A stretch of 64,000 bases of DNA from Symbiodinium kawagutii (GCA_009767595.1 VSDK01027134.1:56212-120211), one strand, 5' to 3'. Shown: positions 48,199 to 57,966, numbered from the stretch's first letter. The notes: generated by a model not told the origin, from the sequence alone. Numbers and translations are program-made.

Positions 48199-48410
48199 TG
48201 AAGATCTTGAGAGTACACCGTGGAAGACAGAGACCGCCGATCCCAGCCGAAACAGAGGAGCAGCTTCCAGCCGCTACCATGACCCTTGCTGGGCTGTCAA
48301 TCAGCGACAGAACTGGTACCAGTAACCAGGAAAAACCTGCTTGCCAGGTAGCCCACGCAGAGAAGCTGCTCATCACCTCATCTCTTGACAGGCAATTCAG
48401 CCAGACTCAG
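48199..48410 (+). CDS. Candidate exon, hypothetical, strong composition
   Basis: Acceptor gtttctccatgaag (ends 48198/48203 region). The frame reads RVHRGRQRPPIPAETEEQLP, AATMTLAGLSISDRTGTSNQ, EKPACQVAHAEKLLITSSLD, RQFSQTQ, to TGA 48411. Hydrophilic, evenly composed and unlike repeats. No family recognised. Confidence 0.5.
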
Positions 48411-48509
48411 TGAATTGAGTGACTTGAGACCTGGTCAATTCAACTGTCACGGCAGTAGCCCCGGTACTCAAAATTCTCTTGGCTCAGTTTGAGCCGAGAC
48501 AGCTTGAGC

Positions 48510-48698
48510 CAGACTACATGTGTTTTTGAAGGCCAAAGAACAGGTGAAGCACAACTCCATCCACGAGTTGTGGTTGAGGTTATCCACATGCGGAGCTGTG
48601 GCCTTTTAAAACAAACGCACGAAGAAAAACAAAATGGACCGCAACAGTTGTATCACACCAACCCTACAGCTACGATTGGTTTATTCATTACACATGAT
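48510..48698 (+). CDS. Candidate exon, two possible frames
   Basis: Frame 1 is TTCVFEGQRTGEAQLHPRVV, VEVIHMRSCGLLKQTHEEKQ, NGPQQLYHTNPT, to TAA. Frame 2 starts after gtttttgaag: AKEQVKHNSIHELWLRLSTC, GAVAF, stop. Both are plausible. Confidence 0.4.
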
Positions 48699-48748
48699 TA
48701 AACTCTTAGATGATTTGGGGCTACCCCTATTTCGAGAAGTCACCATTT
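48665..48748 (+). mobile_element. F1 right-half fragment
   Basis: GATTGGTTTATTCATTACAC ... GGGGCTACCCCTATTTCGAGAAGTCACC. Confidence 0.6.
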
Positions 48749-49028
48749 TGAAGTACTGAACATCTTAGTAGTTGGGGATTGTGGCTGTCACAAACCAGAT
48801 CCAACAGAGACCGCCGGGAATGAGCAAGGTCGGCGATGCTTAGTGGCTTAGTGATGGTAGTCCATGATGCGGGTGAATGATGGTAATTGATGGTCAGTAA
48901 TGGTTAAGACGGCTTACAATTATGGGCTACATAGATGGCATTTTAGAGGCTAGTAATTTCTGATAGTCATGATAGTCAATGATTTTAGCTGATCCCAACC
49001 ACCACCTGTGGTTATTTTCGCCGGCAGT

Positions 49029-49125
49029 CGAGGTTGGACAGGTTGACGACACCCCGAGAATGGCTGGGCGGTGTCCAAACATGATTGGCTGTATAATTCC
49101 TACTCGGTGGTTTCAAACAAACAAA
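49029..49125 (+). CDS. Candidate exon left of an F3 element
   Basis: Acceptor tttcgccggcag (ends 49028). The frame EVGQVDDTPRMAGRCPNMIG, CIIPTRWFQTNK is convincing and runs to the CAAA duplication of the F3 element. Confidence 0.45.
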
Positions 49126-49222
49126 CTGGCTGGTGGTGTCAAAGGTCTTTTATTTTCCCTGGTAAACATTAAGAAATAGTTGGTTGACTGATATCTTCAT
49201 AGGGGTTGAAACCACCAACCAG
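49126..49222 (+). mobile_element. F3 element with duplication CAAA
   Basis: CTGGCTGGTGGTGTCAAAGG ... AGGGGTTGAAACCACCAACCAG, 97 bp, direct repeats 49122-49125 and 49223-49226. Exact removal leaves the left frame with only four more codons (YTCP) before TGA. Confidence 0.85.
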
Positions 49223-49410
49223 CAAATACACGTGCCCTTGAGCAGATTTGAGTCCAGTCTGTTGGTGTTTGATCGTTAAGCTTGCTGCAAAACAACAACT
49301 GATATCTATTGGGGATTGTCATCATCTACGTCATGGGACTTTCCAAAAAGCCGACCGGCAAAGCAAGAGATGATACCAGTGGATTTTGACCACTGCCCTC
49401 TTGTGCCAGG

Positions 49411-49617
49411 ATGGCAATGAATAACACGTCTAATTCTGGCAAGCAGCTTTTCAGCATGGACAATCAACTAGGTTTGCCTCTGACCTCCAATTTCTTTCTG
49501 ATGTTTCATTCTCAAAAGGGGCGGCAGAATCTGACCAGTCCATTTGCTGACTTGTCGTGGCTTCAATTGTATGCCAGCGGCTGCAGCAGATTTTGGGTCC
49601 CAGGGAGGAACAGCAAG
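49411..49617 (+). CDS. Candidate exon, hypothetical
   Basis: The ATG frame reads AMNNTSNSGKQLFSMDNQLG, LPLTSNFFLMFHSQKGRQNL, TSPFADLSWLQLYASGCSRF, WVPGRNSK, to TGA. It overlaps the next candidate in another frame, so one of the two must end at an internal splice site. Confidence 0.4.
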
Positions 49618-49846
49618 TGATCCTGGTTTGATGCCGGAGCCACTTTTCAAACTCTGGGACCAGCAGGGATTCATTTCCTGCTCTATCTGCGAGCCCGTGG
49701 AAGAATTGCGTTCCTTGCGTAGAACGGGGGTGCATTGTTGGTCTTGCCTTGGGTCCGAGCCCTCGCGACCACCAATTTTTGAAGCAAATGATTGGAGGAC
49801 TCTCGTGCGAAAGCCTAGTCACTGGAAGACTCCTCGCCGCAACGTG
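49607..49846 (+). CDS. Candidate exon, paired CxxC zinc-binding-like
   Basis: Acceptor ttttgggtcccag (ends 49606). The frame reads GGTASDPGLMPEPLFKLWDQ, QGFISCSICEPVEELRSLRR, TGVHCWSCLGSEPSRPPIFE, then NDWRTLVRKPSHWKTPRRNV and TAG 49847. CSIC and CWSC separated by 17 residues suggest a small zinc-binding module (RING/zinc-ribbon-like spacing, not assigned). A 142-codon antisense frame overlaps. Confidence 0.5.
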
Positions 49847-49857
49847 TAGTGCTTTTA

Positions 49858-49934
49858 CTGAGACTCGAAGATATGACATGGTGGCCGCACAGCCTGAATT
49901 GGTTTACGGTATTTACAAACTTCCGCAAAGAAGC
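49858..49934 (+). CDS. Candidate short exon
   Basis: After ttactgag the frame reads TRRYDMVAAQPELVYGIYKL, PQRS, TGA. Balanced. Confidence 0.35.
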
Positions 49935-50039
49935 TGAATTTCTCTCTTTGGTGATGATGTGCACGGCTCATTCCTCATTGATTGTTGGACTGCACGCAAC
50001 TCCCTGCCGCCCACATCCCTTGGGGGAATTTCGAGAGAA

Positions 50040-50290
50040 TGCAACATAGAATGCAAAGAAAATTCTGGCAAGCATTCAACTGGAAATTCAACGGGAGTCT
50101 TCGGAATGCTTGGCATTGAATGGGCAATTTAAGGGGATTCTTAGCAATGTCAATTCCGCAGTCCCCCTTCAAACTTGACATTCGACGAGGAATTCCTGTC
50201 AGAATCTTTGGAAGTTGGCCTCGTCCCTGTGAAATTTGACTTTTAGGAATTCACGTCGGGTCTTAGGCAAACAGTTTCCCAGCTCCATTA
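50040..50290. other. Stretch with GAATTC/AATTC-spaced words, no supported gene
   Basis: Recurring GGAATTC, GAATGC and TCAATTC words; open minus frames (49913-50181) are low-confidence. Confidence 0.4.
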
Positions 50291-50465
50291 AACTACTTTA
50301 GTGTGGACAGGGGATTCCAAGTTGGTCTTGCCATGATCTTTGTTTTCTTAAAATGAAAATTGTTTTGATCATTTTCATTTTCGAGCAGCAGTCAACAGTA
50401 CCAGGGAGATACAACTAAAACCATAGGTAGATGATATTGATGATGGTGCTTGCTGATTCCTACCT

Positions 50466-50542
50466 AGGCACTCGCACCGGGGAAACCGTTCACAGTGCTG
50501 CACGCGGTCGCAGTTGGGGTTCTGCTTGCAGTGGCGTGCCGG
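50466..50542 (+). CDS. Candidate exon, possible membrane helix
   Basis: Acceptor attcctacctag (ends 50465), donor GTGCCG|GTAAAA (50542/50543). One frame gives LAPGKPFTVLHAVAVGVLLA, VACR, which looks like a membrane or signal helix. Another frame is TRTGETVHSAARGRSWGSAC. Confidence 0.4.
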
Positions 50543-50551
50543 TAAAAAGTT

Positions 50552-50893
50552 GTGCTGGGTCTTGGACTTTCATTGGCTGATTCTACCAGGGGTGATGCCT
50601 TTGCTTGGGGGAAGTCTCTTAGAGCAGTTGAACATCTCCAGCTCTGGATTTTGTCGGGGATCTCCCACGGTGTATGGCGTTGCAACGCCGCATGGGAGTG
50701 CCGGCACGCACCTGACATCAGAACTCACAGCATTCTCGTCTGTTCAACCTCTGCGACCGACGCCGCTGAATCTGCGCAATTTATGCCATGGTCAGGATTG
50801 CTGTTGCGTGAGAAACTCAACTCTTGCCTTGGAGATGTACAGATGCATGAAGGTGTGGGGAAAGACTCTAAAGGTGTTCAGTTGCAGCTTATA
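50552..50893 (+). CDS. Open reading frame, hypothetical, 114 codons
   Basis: GLGLSLADSTRGDAFAWGKS, LRAVEHLQLWILSGISHGVW, RCNAAWECRHAPDIRTHSIL, VCSTSATDAAESAQFMPWSG, LLLREKLNSCLGDVQMHEG. Protein-like throughout. A second + frame (50514-50915, 133 codons) is also open; the frame choice is uncertain. Confidence 0.4.
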
Positions 50894-51149
50894 TGATGAG
50901 GTGATTTACCATTGAGCTTGCTAGACTAAGAATTAAGAATAGGTCAATCAATGTTAACCATTCGTTTGGACTAATTAACCTATATCGATGCGACTAATTT
51001 TGGGTGTTGGATGGTAATGGTCAACAACAACAAGTTATTTATTATCTGGAGTGAGCGCCAACATCTAAGACGTATGATTGGCGTGTCAAGCATCACAACT
51101 GGATTCCTCCACACATTGATCATTCAGTCGTGTGATCCTTAATGGTGCT

Positions 51150-51300
51150 GTTGAACCTTTCCTCGACTCGGGGGCTATGAATCGATTTGGTGAGTCTATT
51201 ATTGAGTTTACTGTCATCCATGGTAGTGGGAGCACCAATCACCGTGATATGTCTGAAAGTTTTAGGAGTGCAATCATGCTTCGGACTGACCATGGCCAAG
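51150..51300 (+). CDS. Candidate exon, hypothetical
   Basis: The frame reads VEPFLDSGAMNRFGESIIEF, TVIHGSGSTNHRDMSESFRS, AIMLRTDHGQECF. The following segment is better in another frame, implying an intron or frameshift near 51300. Confidence 0.4.
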
Positions 51301-51301
51301 A

Positions 51302-51553
51302 ATGTTTCAAGAAGCGCTCGCCATTGGCCCCACTACAGGGACTATCCTCCCAGAAGAGGTCAGCCGATTTGTAAAGGGGCGCCGCATGACGTCTTCTGCT
51401 TGGCGTGATCTGGGATTCCAGACCTTAAAACAAAACCCAGCAAAACAGAGGCACCGCACTGAGTTTGCCACATGTCTATTCGCACTGCGGCTCGCGGCTC
51501 GCCCGCACCGTGGCAGAGGGCCGAAGGGGAAGTGGGGAAGGAGAGGACAGCTT
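51302..51553 (+). CDS. Candidate exon, basic protein segment
   Basis: The frame reads EALAIGPTTGTILPEEVSRF, VKGRRMTSSAWRDLGFQTLK, QNPAKQRHRTEFATCLFALR, LAARPHRGRGPKGKWGRRGQ, L, to TGA. Helical, then Arg/Gly-rich and basic. No family recognised. Confidence 0.45.
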
Positions 51554-51639
51554 TGACGGGGGGCATGGATGTGTTTTGCAGTCGGTGAGAAAGTGCTGCA
51601 GAGGTCGAGTTTTGGCAAGTCAAAGTGTATGTATTGCGA

Positions 51640-52330
51640 TCTTGGGTCAGGTAGGGCCATGGGGACCCCATATGTTGTACACGTCTTGCCGCATGTTGGG
51701 GCCATGTTAATGTCATCTTGGGCGATATTCCCTTTTGCATGAAACCGCGCTCATTTGCATCCAAAAATAGTCCTGAAATGAGTGCGCGGTTCTTGGGTGC
51801 ACATCTTGCCGTATGTTGTAGCCCTGGTGGGGCGAGTGGGCTCATGTTGGCCACATCTTGCTGCATGTTGAGCCATCTTGACCCGACCTGATCTTGGTCT
51901 GTGCTGGCCTCATGTTGGGACCAGATGGAGTGCTGTTGTACTAATCGGGGGGTTGCGGTAAAAGATGTTTCTTCCGGGCGCATTTTGGGGTATGTTCGGC
52001 ATATCTTACCACATCTTGGGCTCATGTCAGGGCCATCTTGGCCCATCTTCACGCCATGTTGGACCATCTTCATGCCCAGTTTTCCCGAAGTTGGCCAGAT
52101 GTCGAATTTTTGTTAGCCCAAAATTGGAGTGCTGTTGTGCCAATCTTCTTGGACAATTGCTTTCCAAAAGTATCAAACACAGGGGGTTTAGAGTAAAAAG
52201 CGGCCCTTCCGGGCACGTCTTGTCGTATGTTGGGCACATGTTGAGTCCATGTCGGGCCCATGTCCATGTTGGGCCCACATTGGAGTCAGTTGGACCAATC
52301 TCCCCGCAAAGTCACTTTTCAAAAAACCTC
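51640..52330. repeat. GCCATCTTGGGCCCATG-type degenerate repeat
   Basis: CATGTTGGGCC, CATCTTGGCCCATCTTC and CATCTTGCCGTATGTTG words recur for 700 bp. Two larger related blocks (GTGCTGTTGT...CTTCCGGGCGC near 51925 and 52130) are offset by about 200 bp. The 237-codon minus frame (51360-52073) and several + frames are translations of this repeat. Confidence 0.8.
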
Positions 52331-52402
52331 AAAAAGATGGGATTCTAGAAGAATAAAGACCCCCGAGCTAAAGCTACACCACAGATTGTTTAACGCATCC
52401 GC

Positions 52403-52563
52403 AGAGTGACAACCTGCACCTTCAGTGCGGGCGGATTTGGTTCTGCTGATCGCATGGTTTTCACATCATCCATAGTCATACATTGTCATACAATATCTGC
52501 AGGTGCAAGCCAACCCAGGTTGTGGCATTTGGTGGCACACGGGGACCCCTCGGATTTGTCCAC
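52403..52563 (+). CDS. Candidate exon, frame uncertain
   Basis: One frame: RRVTTCTFSAGGFGSADRMV, FTSSIVIHCHTISAGASQPR, LWHLVAHGDPSDLST, TAA. An overlapping frame continues further: AFGGTRGPLGFVHLSGSFTR, AYQWCYPSGIRGEIR. Both are protein-like. Confidence 0.4.
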
Positions 52564-52939
52564 CTAAGTGGGTCGTTTACACGGGCGTATCAATGGTGCT
52601 ACCCTTCAGGTATCCGTGGAGAAATCCGATGACTTTTCGATAGGGGGTACTCATCCGTGATGAACAACCCCGAACCATTTCGTGAATGGCCAGGGCAACC
52701 GACCACTCCAAACAGTACGCGTGCTTGGAAGTGATATGAGGTCTGAACTGGTACCAACCATTGGCTACAATTTACACAAGTTTGGTCAATTCTTGGATTT
52801 TAAGAAGGTTACCAGTCGTTTGACACAACCTGCCATGTAACCCAATCTTTCCCAAGCAGGTGTTCATTAGAGGCCAAAACGTTTTGTTTTTCCAGAGCAA
52901 GGAGTGGAGTAGCAGGTTCCTTGTTCGACTGTTTTGCCT

Positions 52940-53113
52940 CGTATCATGGATCGTATAGCCAATCGGCAGACGCTCATTCAAGTTTGGAAATTGGACGAAA
53001 CACGCTGTTTGCTTGGAGAGCACTCAGGCGTGCCAGACGGGGTTGGGCAGGGGTTGGATGATAAGAACCAACCACAGGAGACCACCATGACAACCGTGTC
53101 TAATTGTTTTTGG
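52940..53113 (+). CDS. Candidate exon, hypothetical
   Basis: The frame reads RIMDRIANRQTLIQVWKLDE, TRCLLGEHSGVPDGVGQGLD, DKNQPQETTMTTVSNCFW, to TAA. Convincing composition, helix then linker. Confidence 0.45.
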
Positions 53114-53299
53114 TAAGCAAGTGGCCAAGTACCCAATCCTGATCTTTGTGCGGATCCACAGGAGGAGTGATGCTTAAACCATCAACAGCTGGATGTTTCA
53201 CGTCACCTTTCCGGGTTAATCAGATCTTTGATGGCTTGCAAGTGCCATGGTTTCTGGACACACACACACACACCTCATATGTCACGTTACCTGTCACAG

Positions 53300-53653
53300 T
53301 CTGTAGCCATGACTTCAAGTTCACTTGGTGGACACCGCACTTTGTCTTCGCTGCAGTCGTTTGCTAGTCACAAGCTGCAGCCGATGGCTGGCCGGTCTTT
53401 GCACTTTTTGCTGCGTCGCGAGGCGTTCGACTGTCCGCGCTCTGGTGTGCCTGGGATCGTAGTTTCGTCCTCTGCTCGCCATCAGTGGCAGAATTCGCTT
53501 GCACGGGAAGACACTACGAGGTTCAGGGACCCCCTAACCGGCCGGCGGAGGGTTGCAGTGATTAACTCTGGGAGGAATCGTTGTGTCCGTTGCATGTTAC
53601 CTGGTGGAACAACCAATGACCGTTGGGTAGAGCCAAATTCTGCAAAGACTTTA
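53300..53653 (+). CDS. Open reading frame, hypothetical, about 118 codons
   Basis: SVAMTSSSLGGHRTLSSLQS, FASHKLQPMAGRSLHFLLRR, EAFDCPRSGVPGIVVSSSAR, HQWQNSLAREDTTRFRDPLT, GRRRVAVINSGRNRCVRCML, PGGTTNDRWVEPNSAKTL, TGA. Ser/Arg-rich with one CVRC. The antisense frame 53482-53898 (138 codons, SWLKDVWFRYVFGILHKVFA...) is an equally serious competitor. Confidence 0.4.
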
Positions 53654-53789
53654 TGAAGAATACCGAATACGTAACGGAACCATACATCTTTCAACCAACT
53701 CTTGGCTGAAACTCCAAACTTCTGTGTTTCATGTCTACTAGTTTTGCTTCGTTCCTTCCTGACAGGTTGTGCGTTAGCCGAATTCCTGG

Positions 53790-53957
53790 GTGAACAACGG
53801 GCATTTGGTCCGTCGATATTTGAAATGTGAAAAAACAGTGGTAGCGGGTCGAGTGAACCACAGCCATGGGACATCCAAGAGCGCAGCTCGACCTGCACGA
53901 TCTACTGAAATCAACACCAAGTCGGACGGTTTGCTGGTTCTTACGGACCTTAGGGGA
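53790..53957 (+). CDS. Candidate exon before the 42-bp repeat
   Basis: NNGHLVRRYLKCEKTVVAGR, VNHSHGTSKSAARPARSTEI, NTKSDGLLVLTDLRG, then the minisatellite begins in the same frame. Confidence 0.4.
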
Positions 53958-54252
53958 CTAATGAACTTAATAGATTCAAATTAATCTAATTTGCTAGGGC
54001 TTATGAACTTGATGGATCTAAATTAATCTAAATTGCCAGGGCTTATGAACTTAATGGATCTGAATTAATCGAAATTGCTAGAGCTTATGAACTTAGTGGA
54101 TCTAAATTAATCTAAATTGCCAGAGTTTATGAACTTGATGGATCTGAATTAATCTAAATTGCTAGAGCTTATGAACTTAATCGATCTCAATTGACCCAAG
54201 TTGCTAGGGCTTGTGAACATAATCGATCTAAATTGATCTAAATTGCTAGTGT
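53958..54252. repeat. 42-bp minisatellite, seven copies
   Basis: TTATGAAC starts at 54001, 54043, 54085, 54127 and 54169 (period exactly 42), with diverged first and last units. Each unit has GGATCTAAATTAATCTAAAT. The period is a multiple of three, but each + unit carries TAA. Confidence 0.95.
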
Positions 54253-54290
54253 CCTTGGAGAAATCTCCTAATCCATGGCATGGACAGAAA

Positions 54291-54353
54291 CCTGTCAGAC
54301 TCAGCTTTGCGACAGAAAGGACCTGGCAGCAGCAGCTCACAGCAAAGCAGCTA
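54291..54353 (+). CDS. Candidate short exon
   Basis: Acceptor cagaaacctgtcag, then LSFATERTWQQQLTAKQLS, TAG. Helix-like. An F1 element follows at 54372. Confidence 0.35.
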
Positions 54354-54371
54354 AGCTAGGTTGAGGACCAA

Positions 54372-54474
54372 CATGAGTGTTTCTCAAAATAAGGAACCCG
54401 AACATGGTTGGTTTATTACAGTGAATGGATAATAAAGGATGACTTGGGGGTACCTCTATTTTTAGAAACGTCCA
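54372..54474 (+). mobile_element. F1 element
   Basis: TGAGTGTTTCTCAAAATAAG ... GGGGGTACCTCTATTTTTAGAAACGTCC; diverged termini. Confidence 0.75.
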
Positions 54475-54571
54475 CAAAAAGATAGACTTCTGGATACCAG
54501 CTGGCAATCAAGTATAAAACCAACTCCAGTTTCTAAGGGATTTCTTTGTCTGCTGCCAATCAATAATTTGT

Positions 54572-54765
54572 TACCGCAACAGTCTCAAGCTATGCGCACT
54601 GCTTCAGAGGGTCTATTTAGAGGACAATTGTGGATCATCCGCCGGCAATTCATGGGCCTGGAGGCCTGGACCAACCAGTCCATACCTGGTCGTGGTACTT
54701 CCTACAATGGCAGCACCATAGCTGTGTTGCGTGCTCTGTGCATTTGGGACGCGGAGCACATGACC
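54572..54765 (+). CDS. Candidate exon, hypothetical
   Basis: PQQSQAMRTASEGLFRGQLW, IIRRQFMGLEAWTNQSIPGR, GTSYNGSTIAVLRALCIWDA, EHMT, TAG. Even composition. Confidence 0.4.
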
Positions 54766-54767
54766 TA

Positions 54768-54980
54768 GTGCTGCCGCCGCAGTCGGCAAACACCACAGCA
54801 GACGCTGAAAAGGAGCAGCGTTCCCCAGAAAGTGGTCGGGTTGTCAATAGTAAAGATCAAAAAGTGTGGTTCCAAGTGGCGCATGTACTGTCAATGGGCT
54901 CTCGCACTATTTGCCCCATTGCTTATGAAATAAAACCAGAAACTCATTGTGGATGGCTCTGGTTTCTTTGGCCTTGGGAT
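54768..54980 (+). CDS. Candidate exon, hypothetical
   Basis: DLVLPPQSANTTADAEKEQR, SPESGRVVNSKDQKVWFQVA, HVLSMGSRTICPIAYEIKPE, THCGWLWFLWPWD, TGA. In a different frame from 54572-54765, so a short intron or a frameshift would be needed between them. Confidence 0.4.
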
Positions 54981-55168
54981 TGAACAGCATTCAACTACAA
55001 AGCATCCAGATGAGAGAGGTACTGTAAGTGTGGAATCAGGCTAAAGACCCAAGTAATACCTACAAAAACTGTGGATCAATACCAGGTTCCCCTGGCGAAC
55101 ATCCATGACTCCATGACCAAACTAGTCTGACTGTTGGGATGTTCACCAAACCATGTTTTGATTGGTTA

Positions 55169-55268
55169 CTAGTTGGTGGTTTCAAACATTTGTTATTTTC
55201 ACTAATAATCATTGACAATTGGCTGGTTGACTAATATTTTTCATAGGGGTGGTTCAACCACCAACCAG
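55169..55268 (+). mobile_element. F3 element with duplication GTTA (GT...AG)
   Basis: CTAGTTGGTGGTTTCAAACA ... GGTTCAACCACCAACCAG, 100 bp, direct repeats GTTA at 55165-55168 and 55269-55272. Here the duplication itself supplies GT, so GTTA-element ends as a canonical GT...CAG intron. Confidence 0.88.
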
Positions 55269-55403
55269 GTTAATATTTGCCCTGCAAACTGGGAATATTT
55301 CACTTTGACCCAAAAATCTATGATCGCTCTCAAGGGCTTGAGATGGATCCACTATCCGGGACCAAAGTTGCTCCCAAGGATGTTGCTTCCCCCATCCAGC
55401 CTT
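55269..55403 (+). CDS. Candidate exon right of an F3 element
   Basis: VNICPANWEYFTLTQKSMIA, LKGLRWIHYPGPKLLPRMLL, PPSSLNQP, TGA. Starts exactly at the F3 acceptor CCAG. No family recognised. Confidence 0.5.
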
Positions 55404-55434
55404 AATCAGCCATGAACATCAGATATGTATTTTT

Positions 55435-55527
55435 TTAAATGCGGGTAACCCCCAAATCATCCAATATCGATCATCTATAGTAGTAAATCATTTGTCTTTG
55501 GGGATCCCAATTTTGACAACCCCAGAT
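55435..55527 (+). mobile_element. F1 element, diverged
   Basis: GCGGGTAACCCCCAAATCAT ... GTCTTTGGGGATCCCAATTTTGACAACCCC. The core is intact, the termini eroded. Confidence 0.6.
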
Positions 55528-55603
55528 ATAATGATTCACCATGATTTTCCCAACTGAATTGATCGTCATGATCCATCACCAACCATCATTCTCCCACCAA
55601 AAA

Positions 55604-55963
55604 ACAACAACGTCTTTGGCCCAGAGCGGACTCCGTCGCCAGCATTGGTACCTACAGGTGGCATGGTGCTACACGATTAAGATGGTTGATAGATATGGTA
55701 GCCGATATAGTTTATACAGGCTATCATTGAATTCTGAGCTGATTCAGTTGGTTTTCCTCGAAATAGTTTTACTTAAGCTGATGATTTCCAAAGCTACAAG
55801 CACCTGCTGTTCCCAAGCTACCTGGTGGGAAACTGTGAATCATATGAGCACGGGAGCAGGTCATCCCTTGGGACAGCCTGGGGCGTTTCTTTTTGGCCAA
55901 AATTTTGGAGAAATCAGGTGGGGACTATTTATGAATATACGTTCATCAATATACCAGTATGTT
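55604..55963 (+). CDS. Open reading frame, hypothetical, about 120 codons
   Basis: TSLAQSGLRRQHWYLQVAWC, YTIKMVDRYGSRYSLYRLSL, NSELIQLVFLEIVLLKLMIS, KATSTCCSQATWWETVNHMS, TGAGHPLGQPGAFLFGQNFG. Frame open from 55541. One hydrophobic helix (LIQLVFLEIVLLKLMI). No family recognised. Confidence 0.4.
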
Positions 55964-56068
55964 TAGACATAAATCTTCTCCACTTGATTTGTGCCAGCAT
56001 GTTTTTTGTTTACTATTTTGCCAGTTTGTTCTTATTAGTAAATCTGCAAAAACACACAGCAAAAAATA

Positions 56069-56262
56069 TGGGTGTTTCTCAAAACAGGGGTACCACCACT
56101 TATCATTCATTACGAACTATTTATAGTACGAAACCAACCACTATACTTAATATATCCCCCATTCAGAAGCTCATTATTCCCTTGCTAACAACCAGTGTCA
56201 GCCACTATGAACCAACCATGACTTGGGGGGTCCCCACGTCCTGGCCTGGTAGGTCGAAGCCA
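56069..56262 (+). mobile_element. F1 element interrupted by about 60 bp
   Basis: Left arm GGGTGTTTCTCAAAACAGGG at 56070, and right-arm remnant ACCATGACTTGGGGGGTCCCC at about 56215, separated by extra sequence. Confidence 0.55.
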
Positions 56263-56357
56263 CCAGGTACGACCACCCCTGGACTTCACCCGAGGTGGTG
56301 TGATAATTGCCAGTCGTTGCTCTTATCGCTAGCTGTTATTCATGTCTTTCTGGTCAC

Positions 56358-56600
56358 TCAGTATTGAAACCAGTATTGATACCAACTAGCGTTGAAACCA
56401 GTATCGAAACCAGTATTGAAATCAGTATTGAAATCAGTATTGAAATCAGTATTGATCTTATCGCCAATTGGTATTCTGATCAATTGGCGTTATTTCAACC
56501 AGTATTGATATTCTTAGTAGTACCAACCCGTATTAACCAGTATTAACCAGTACTAGTTGCTCATACTATTCTGCAACCAGTATTAACCAGGACTATCAAT
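56358..56600. repeat. AACCAGTATTG tandem repeat
   Basis: Repeats of TTGAAACCAGTA, TTGAAATCAGTA and TTAACCAGTA, roughly 12-13 bp. Confidence 0.9.
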
Positions 56601-56819
56601 CATGTAGTGATTCTATAGTCAATAATATAAGTATGATGCAACCACTTGTTGATCTATGACTGGTTGTTAATCATGCCCATCTTAGTAGTGTGATTTTGAT
56701 ATTCTTAGTGGTTTATTGTTGCAACCAGTTATGGTTCATATTCTGCTGACCAGTTATTGTTGAAACCAGTTATTGCAACCAGTTTTTGATTGTCACTCAC
56801 TCCTTAGATTCTACGGATA

Positions 56820-56935
56820 TGGCTGTGGATCAAACCCCGGTACCCCTGGTTCCCTATCATTAAGCATTGTTTTCCTTTTATTGGTAGGTTATTTCCCCCT
56901 ATTATTAGTTGCTTAATATTGACCCAGCTCGCCAT
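56820..56935 (+). mobile_element. F2 element
   Basis: GGCTGTGGATCAAACCCCGG ... TTGACCCAGCTCGCC; an additional F2-like right part follows to 57090. Confidence 0.75.
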
Positions 56936-57125
56936 TTATAGCAGGTATATTCCCTACTATTGTTGCTTATGATACCCTATCATGAACCATTTATCCTCTA
57001 TAGTTGCTAGTTGTTATCCCCTATTATTAACCAGCTAAACCAGCTAGAAATCCCCACTGGTTGGTTGGTGCTTGACCCGGTCGCTCGCCATACTATTACC
57101 ACTGGAACTTGTGGACTCCCACAGC

Positions 57126-57288
57126 CCCTTTGAGCCAACGAGGTGGGGTCATGGTGGCACTCAAAAGAACGGAGGCGCGGGGATGGGGCGCGCCCCGCCC
57201 CAAGTCGTTACGTCGCGAACGGGTCGTTGCTGGGGCAAGGTTGGGAACGGGTCATCCCGAAGTCATCAACTTTAAGATGCGCGTTGAT
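57126..57288 (+). CDS. Candidate exon, basic
   Basis: Acceptor gtggactcccacag (ends 57125). PLSQRGGVMVALKRTEARGW, GAPRPKSLRRERVVAGARLG, TGHPEVINFKMRVD, TGA 57289. GC-rich, Arg-rich. Confidence 0.45.
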
Positions 57289-57617
57289 TGAGGCCAGCCT
57301 TGGTTAAGATGAACCTACCAGGTTGGAATTGGGTCTTTAGAGCTTGGGTAGTCATCAACACTTCGTCGGTTGATCTTAACGTTGCCACAAAGGTAGTGCC
57401 CATTCGGCGATTCGTTGGTTGTATAAGATTCGCCATAAACTTGTGAGTTATGTTTGCAAAAGCTAGTACCCAAACTATAACGTAATTATATGAACCAACT
57501 GGGATACATCATGAAGGGATCAACCTTGTTCTAGTTGAATGGATTGAACCCTTGAATCATTATGAATCATTGTTGGTTAAAGTTCCAGCTGTCAGGCTTT
57601 TCCTCTGGTTGTGATTT

Positions 57618-57823
57618 TTGTTGGTGGACCAGCCGTCATTGGTCCCCGTGCCATAGTGAGTCACATCACTCGGGACTCCCAGGGACACCGATCCCGGAAT
57701 ATGAAAACCACAGGGTGTTACCTAGGAAATATCAGCGCCAAAGGCTGGGAATCCTCTCAAGGATACGGTTGCAGAAGCGACAAATTGGTTGATGTGTTTC
57801 TTCGTTCAGCAAATGGTTTGGTC
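57618..57823 (+). CDS. Candidate exon, hypothetical
   Basis: GGPAVIGPRAIVSHITRDSQ, GHRSRNMKTTGCYLGNISAK, GWESSQGYGCRSDKLVDVFL, RSANGLV, TAG. Even composition, no domain recognised. Confidence 0.45.
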
Positions 57824-57837
57824 TAGTAGCCATGAGC

Positions 57838-57939
57838 AGGGAATTCCAATCACTTCTTGGCGATACTGCAGTTGATCGAAACAACCTATGGGAGGCTCAA
57901 CATAAATGCGGTGTGTTCAAACAATTGATGCTTGACGGT
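57838..57939 (+). CDS. Candidate exon before an F1-containing intron
   Basis: REFQSLLGDTAVDRNNLWEA, QHKCGVFKQLMLDG ends near a GT (GACG|GTACTT, about 57939). In phase 1 it joins the frame at 58113. The frame also stays open to the F1 duplication ACTTC (57966). Confidence 0.5.
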
Positions 57940-57966
57940 ACTTTGATGGACTTGAACATGCACTTC

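Noticed and set aside
51360..52073. 237-codon minus-strand frame
   Set aside because: Most of it encodes the GGGCCAAGATGG-type degenerate repeat (QHEAS, TWPQHAARR words).
53482..53898. 138-codon minus-strand frame (SWLKDVWFRYVFGILHKVFA...)
   Set aside because: Composition is good, but the plus frame over the same DNA is similarly long and neighbours are on plus; listed as a competitor, not as a feature.
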